A DNA stretch of 8,586 nt from assembly GCA_964573255.1 (NCBI GenBank), contig CAZNJB010000073.1, positions 1-8,586 of the forward strand. Direction: 5' to 3'. Each line of letters opens with the position of its first letter. Positions within the stretch are counted from its first letter, which is position 1. Under the pieces are notes generated by a model that did not search any database, had not been told where the DNA came from, and saw only the letters and a program-made list of their open reading frames with translations. Below are positions 6,275 to 8,586 of this stretch, piece after piece. The position numbers were made by a program, and so were the translations under genes. The stretch comes from CAYNUJ01 sp964573255 (GTDB taxonomy: Bacteria > Bacteroidota > Ignavibacteria > Ignavibacteriales > Melioribacteraceae).

Positions 6275-7556
6275 TTGCAAACCTCGTAATTACTGCCTTT
6301 GCATGAGCTTGCAAGCCTTCTGCATCAGCAATGTTAATAATTGTATTAGATAAATTTTTCAGTCCGTTTCTAGAAATTTTTTGAAAAGTAGTTGCCTTCA
6401 TAAAATCGGTTACGGACACTCCACCAATCGATTTTGCGAATCCGGAAGTCGGTAAAGTATGATTTGTACCAGACGCATAATCTCCTGCGCTTTCGGGTGT
6501 AAACTGTCCGATAAATACCGATCCGGCATTTATGATTTTATTTTCAACTTCATCCAGATTTTCTAAATTTACTATTAGATGTTCGGGAGCATATCTGTTT
6601 GAAAATTCAAATGCTTCGTCAATACTCTCAGTAATTAAAATAAATGAGTTAGAAATGGAAACTTCAGCATATTCTTTTCTCTTCAATAATTTCAATTGCC
6701 TTTCAACTTCATCACTTACTTTATCGGCATAAGTTTCGGAATCGGTAACTAATATAGACTGCGAATCGTAACCGTGTTCAGCTTGAGAAAGAATATCCGA
6801 AGCAACAAAAGCAGGATTGGCGTTTTTATCGGCAATAACAAGCAATTCGCTTGGCCCTGCAGGCATATCGATGGAAGTTTTTGCATATTCACCGCTCACG
6901 AGCATTTTTGCTATTGTAACAAATTGATTGCCCGGACCGAATATTTTATCGACCGTTGGGAAATTATTTCCGCCGAATGACATAAGTCCGATTGCCTGAG
7001 CCCCGCCTATTTTATAGATTTCTTTAATTCCACAAAGTTTAGCAGCATACAAAATTACCGGATTCAATTTATCATTTTTTGACGGCGTGCATACAACAAC
7101 CCGTTTGCATTCAGCTATTTTTGCGGGAATCGCCAGCATCAGCAGTGTTGAAGGGAGTGGAGCCGTACCTCCCGGAATATATAAACCAACATTTTCAATT
7201 GCCGTAAATTTCCGCTTACATAAAACCCCTTCCGACGTTTCCACTTCATAAGGCTTAGGTAATTGCAGCTTATGAAATTTATAAATATTATCATATGAGA
7301 TTTTCAACGACTGCTTCAGATTTTCATCCAACTCAGCTTCTGCATCATCAATTTCCTTTTCACTTACTTTTAAAGTAGTTAACTCCTTGTCATCGAATCG
7401 CTTTGCAAACTCAATCGCAGCTTCTGTTCCACCAGATTTAATTTTTTCGAGAATATCCTTAACAATTTCAATTTTCTCTCTGTCCAATGATGCCGGCCGT
7501 TCGAGAAGTTTCTGCTTCTCGCTTTCTGAAATTCTTGAATAAAATATTTTTTTCAT
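6264..7556 (-). CDS. hisD: Histidinol dehydrogenase
   Basis: HisD carries out the last two steps, oxidising L-histidinol to L-histidine with two NAD+ in a zinc-containing homodimer. The 430-residue length matches the family (434 in E. coli). Motifs are NVGLYIPGGTAPLPST, GGAQAIG, KIFGPGN, DMPAGPSE, the zinc and substrate segment SQAEHGYDSQS (Gln258, His261), the catalytic pair in APEHL (Glu325, His326), SAGDYASGTNHTLPT with Asp359, and His418 in EGLQAHAKA. All known catalytic and zinc residues are present. I chose ATG at 7556 because GAAGAG at 7565-7570 lies 8 bases upstream. The in-frame GTG at 7565 would overlap that site and only adds three residues. It follows hisG after 28 bases, the largest gap between the his genes. 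Confidence 0.98.
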   Translation of the reverse strand: MKKIFYSRISESEKQKLLERPASLDREKIEIVKDILEKIKSGGTEAAIEFAKRFDDKELTTLKVSEKEIDDAEAELDENLKQSLKISYDNIYKFHKLQLPKPYEVETSEGVLCKRKFTAIENVGLYIPGGTAPLPSTLLMLAIPAKIAECKRVVVCTPSKNDKLNPVILYAAKLCGIKEIYKIGGAQAIGLMSFGGNNFPTVDKIFGPGNQFVTIAKMLVSGEYAKTSIDMPAGPSELLVIADKNANPAFVASDILSQAEHGYDSQSILVTDSETYADKVSDEVERQLKLLKRKEYAEVSISNSFILITESIDEAFEFSNRYAPEHLIVNLENLDEVENKIINAGSVFIGQFTPESAGDYASGTNHTLPTSGFAKSIGGVSVTDFMKATTFQKISRNGLKNLSNTIINIADAEGLQAHAKAVITRFANED

Positions 7557-7562
7557 TTTATA

Positions 7563-7572
7563 CACTCTTCAA
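7563..7572 (-). promoter_or_regulatory. Ribosome binding site that decides the hisD start
   Basis: On the minus strand TTGAAGAG ends 8 bases before the ATG at 7556. The upstream GTG at 7565 shares its first G with this motif, so it cannot use it. This favours a 430-residue HisD over the 433-residue version. Confidence 0.6.
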
Positions 7573-7584
7573 TTCATTCTTTAA

Positions 7585-8454
7585 TTAAAGAATTATGTTT
7601 TCAATGGGGAGCACTAAAATACCGGACGCTCCCGCTGCTTTTAAGTCATCGCTTATCTCCCAAAATGTATCGGAGGGTATAACAGCATGCACCGCAACTA
7701 CCGATTCTTCCGCAAGTGAAAGAACCGTAGGACTTCGCAACGAAGGAATGATATTAATTACTTCATCCAAATTATCTTTCGGTACATTCATCATTATATA
7801 TTTTGATTTTTTCGCTTTCAGAGCTGATTCGATACGCTGCAGTAGAGAATTATATTTAGCGTATAACTCTTCATCTAATTTTAAAGACTTGTTTTTTATA
7901 AGAACCGCCTGTGAATCCAGCACGGAGAAAGAAGGCTTGAGTTTATTGAGTTTTAACGTATTGCCCGTTGAAACCAGATCACAAATATAATCTGCAATTC
8001 CAAGCGAAGGAGCAATTTCGACACTGCCGGAAATTTCAATCACTTTAGCATTTATTTCATTATTGTTCAGGAAATCCTGAAGAATATTTGGATAAGAAGT
8101 TGCTATTGTTTTTCCCTCCAATTCTTTTACTGTATTCAACTCCTCATTCTCTCTTAGGGCTATCTTTAATGTACATTTTCCAAAACCCAATTTCTTAATG
8201 AATTTTACATCCGCTCTCTTCTCCAAAGCGACATTTTCTCCAACTATTCCAAGGTCAGCAACACCGTCCTGCACATATTCCGGGATATCATCATCGCGAA
8301 GGAATAGTATTTCCAGAGGGAAATTTCTGGCAATGCCAATCAGTCTATTACTGTAATTTTCAATATCCAAACCACAATTACGTAGTAACTGCAGCGACTT
8401 TTCGGTTAATCTTCCTTTTTTTTGAATTGCTAATTTTAATTTTTTCCCGTTCAT
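7585..8454 (-). CDS. hisG: ATP phosphoribosyltransferase, long form
   Basis: HisG catalyses the committed step, joining ATP and PRPP to make phosphoribosyl-ATP. The 289-residue length and C-terminal segment identify the long form, which carries a regulatory ACT-like domain for histidine feedback and needs no HisZ partner. Residues 1-200 contain LAIQKKGRL (8-16), FLRDDDIPEYVQDGVADLGI (51-70), VGEN, and the PRPP loop SGSVEIAPSLGIADYICDLV to STGNT (142-166). Residues about 205-289 hold SKYIMMNVP (217-225), RSPTVLSL and the end motif GASGILVLPIE. This closely follows the E. coli-type protein. ATG at 8454 has AAAGGAG 7 bases upstream. It is the first gene of the operon, and its leader contains a terminator-like hairpin. 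Confidence 0.98.
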   Translation of the reverse strand: MNGKKLKLAIQKKGRLTEKSLQLLRNCGLDIENYSNRLIGIARNFPLEILFLRDDDIPEYVQDGVADLGIVGENVALEKRADVKFIKKLGFGKCTLKIALRENEELNTVKELEGKTIATSYPNILQDFLNNNEINAKVIEISGSVEIAPSLGIADYICDLVSTGNTLKLNKLKPSFSVLDSQAVLIKNKSLKLDEELYAKYNSLLQRIESALKAKKSKYIMMNVPKDNLDEVINIIPSLRSPTVLSLAEESVVAVHAVIPSDTFWEISDDLKAAGASGILVLPIENIIL

Positions 8455-8461
8455 AATTTTT

Positions 8462-8468
8462 CTCCTTT
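8462..8468 (-). promoter_or_regulatory. hisG ribosome binding site
   Basis: AAAGGAG on the minus strand sits 7 bases before the hisG ATG, a near-ideal Shine-Dalgarno. It begins only 6 bases after the U-tract of the leader hairpin, so folding or unfolding of that hairpin could influence ribosome access as well as transcription. Confidence 0.75.
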
Positions 8469-8474
8469 AAAAGC

Positions 8475-8503
8475 AAAAAACCCGACTTGCGCCGGGTTCT
8501 TTT
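8475..8503 (-). terminator. Intrinsic terminator-like hairpin in the hisG leader
   Basis: Read on the minus strand, AACCCGGC pairs with GTCGGGTT (8 pairs, one G-U) around a GCAA tetraloop, and TTTTTT follows directly. The upstream AAAG can pair with part of the U-tract. On the plus strand the G-U becomes an A-C mismatch, so the structure is tuned for the minus-strand RNA. Only 6 bases separate it from the hisG ribosome binding site, leaving no space for a promoter downstream. It is therefore either the terminator of an upstream gene that his transcription must cross, or a his attenuator. The sequence further upstream is lost, so no leader peptide can be checked. Confidence 0.7.
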
Positions 8504-8527
8504 ATTAAATTTTATATAGCTATACGG

Positions 8528-8586
8528 CTGTCTCTTATACACATTTCCGAGCCCACGAGACAGGCAGAAATCTCGTATGCCGTCTT
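8528..8586. other. Untrimmed Illumina Nextera adapter (artefact)
   Basis: Bases 8528-8546 are the Tn5 mosaic end as read into the adapter, with one difference (T instead of C at 8545). Bases 8547-8561 are the Nextera read 2 adapter CCGAGCCCACGAGAC. Bases 8562-8569 (AGGCAGAA) are an 8-base index matching Nextera i7 N703. Bases 8570-8586 are the start of the P7 sequence. The order and lengths fit exactly. The biological sequence ends at 8527. Confidence 0.98.

Noticed and set aside
7595..7990. A 131-codon open frame on the plus strand opposite hisG
   Set aside because: It is antisense to conserved HisG motifs, with no recognisable domain or start signal.
8504..8527. TATATAAAAT stretch as a his promoter -10
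   Set aside because: The region is AT-rich throughout, no -35 can be seen before the adapter boundary, and the TAnnTTTG element is not matched.
8528..8546. Tn5-type mosaic end suggesting a natural transposon
   Set aside because: It is followed exactly by Nextera adapter, an 8-base index and P7 sequence, so it comes from library preparation.

Overview
The window is dominated by one compact minus-strand histidine biosynthesis operon, read from right to left: hisG-hisD-hisC-hisB-hisH-hisA-hisF-hisIE, followed by a GNAT acetyltransferase gene. Neighbouring genes overlap by 4-11 bases or lie within about 30 bases of each other, so this is almost certainly a single transcript. The DNA is AT-rich. 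HisG is the long form, HisIE is fused, and HisB is built on the bifunctional phosphatase/dehydratase plan. Several starts have clear GGAG-type ribosome binding sites. Together this fits a Bacteroidota/Ignavibacteriota-like (FCB group) bacterium, but that placement is inference and no phylogenetic marker is present. The far right end is not biological: bases 8528-8586 are an untrimmed Illumina Nextera adapter, so the real sequence stops at 8527, inside the hisG leader.

Layout by region. 1-77: probable 3' end of an unidentified plus-strand gene. 93-724 (minus): a chloramphenicol acetyltransferase (CAT)-like gene broken by a single missing base near 307-308. 725-1094: intergenic, with a small hairpin-rich repeat (about 1000-1067) and a doubtful 20-codon ORF. 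1095-1697: GNAT acetyltransferase. 1709-8454: the eight his genes. 8475-8503: terminator-like hairpin just before the hisG ribosome binding site. 8528-8586: adapter.

How the genes work together. HisG starts the pathway from ATP and PRPP. HisIE removes pyrophosphate and opens the ring, HisA isomerises ProFAR, and the HisH/HisF pair makes imidazole glycerol phosphate plus AICAR. HisB dehydrates it, HisC transaminates, and HisD performs the final double oxidation to histidine. The one reaction with no intact enzyme here is histidinol-phosphate phosphatase. HisB still carries an N-terminal region where the HAD phosphatase should be, but it is about 105 residues instead of about 165 and lacks the DxDGT nucleophile motif.

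The most notable points are this vestigial phosphatase domain and the resulting pathway gap, the terminator-like hairpin that his transcription must cross, the GNAT gene attached to the operon end, and the frameshifted, GC-richer CAT gene. I found no wholly new system. The window is a near-complete his operon with a few unusual details.
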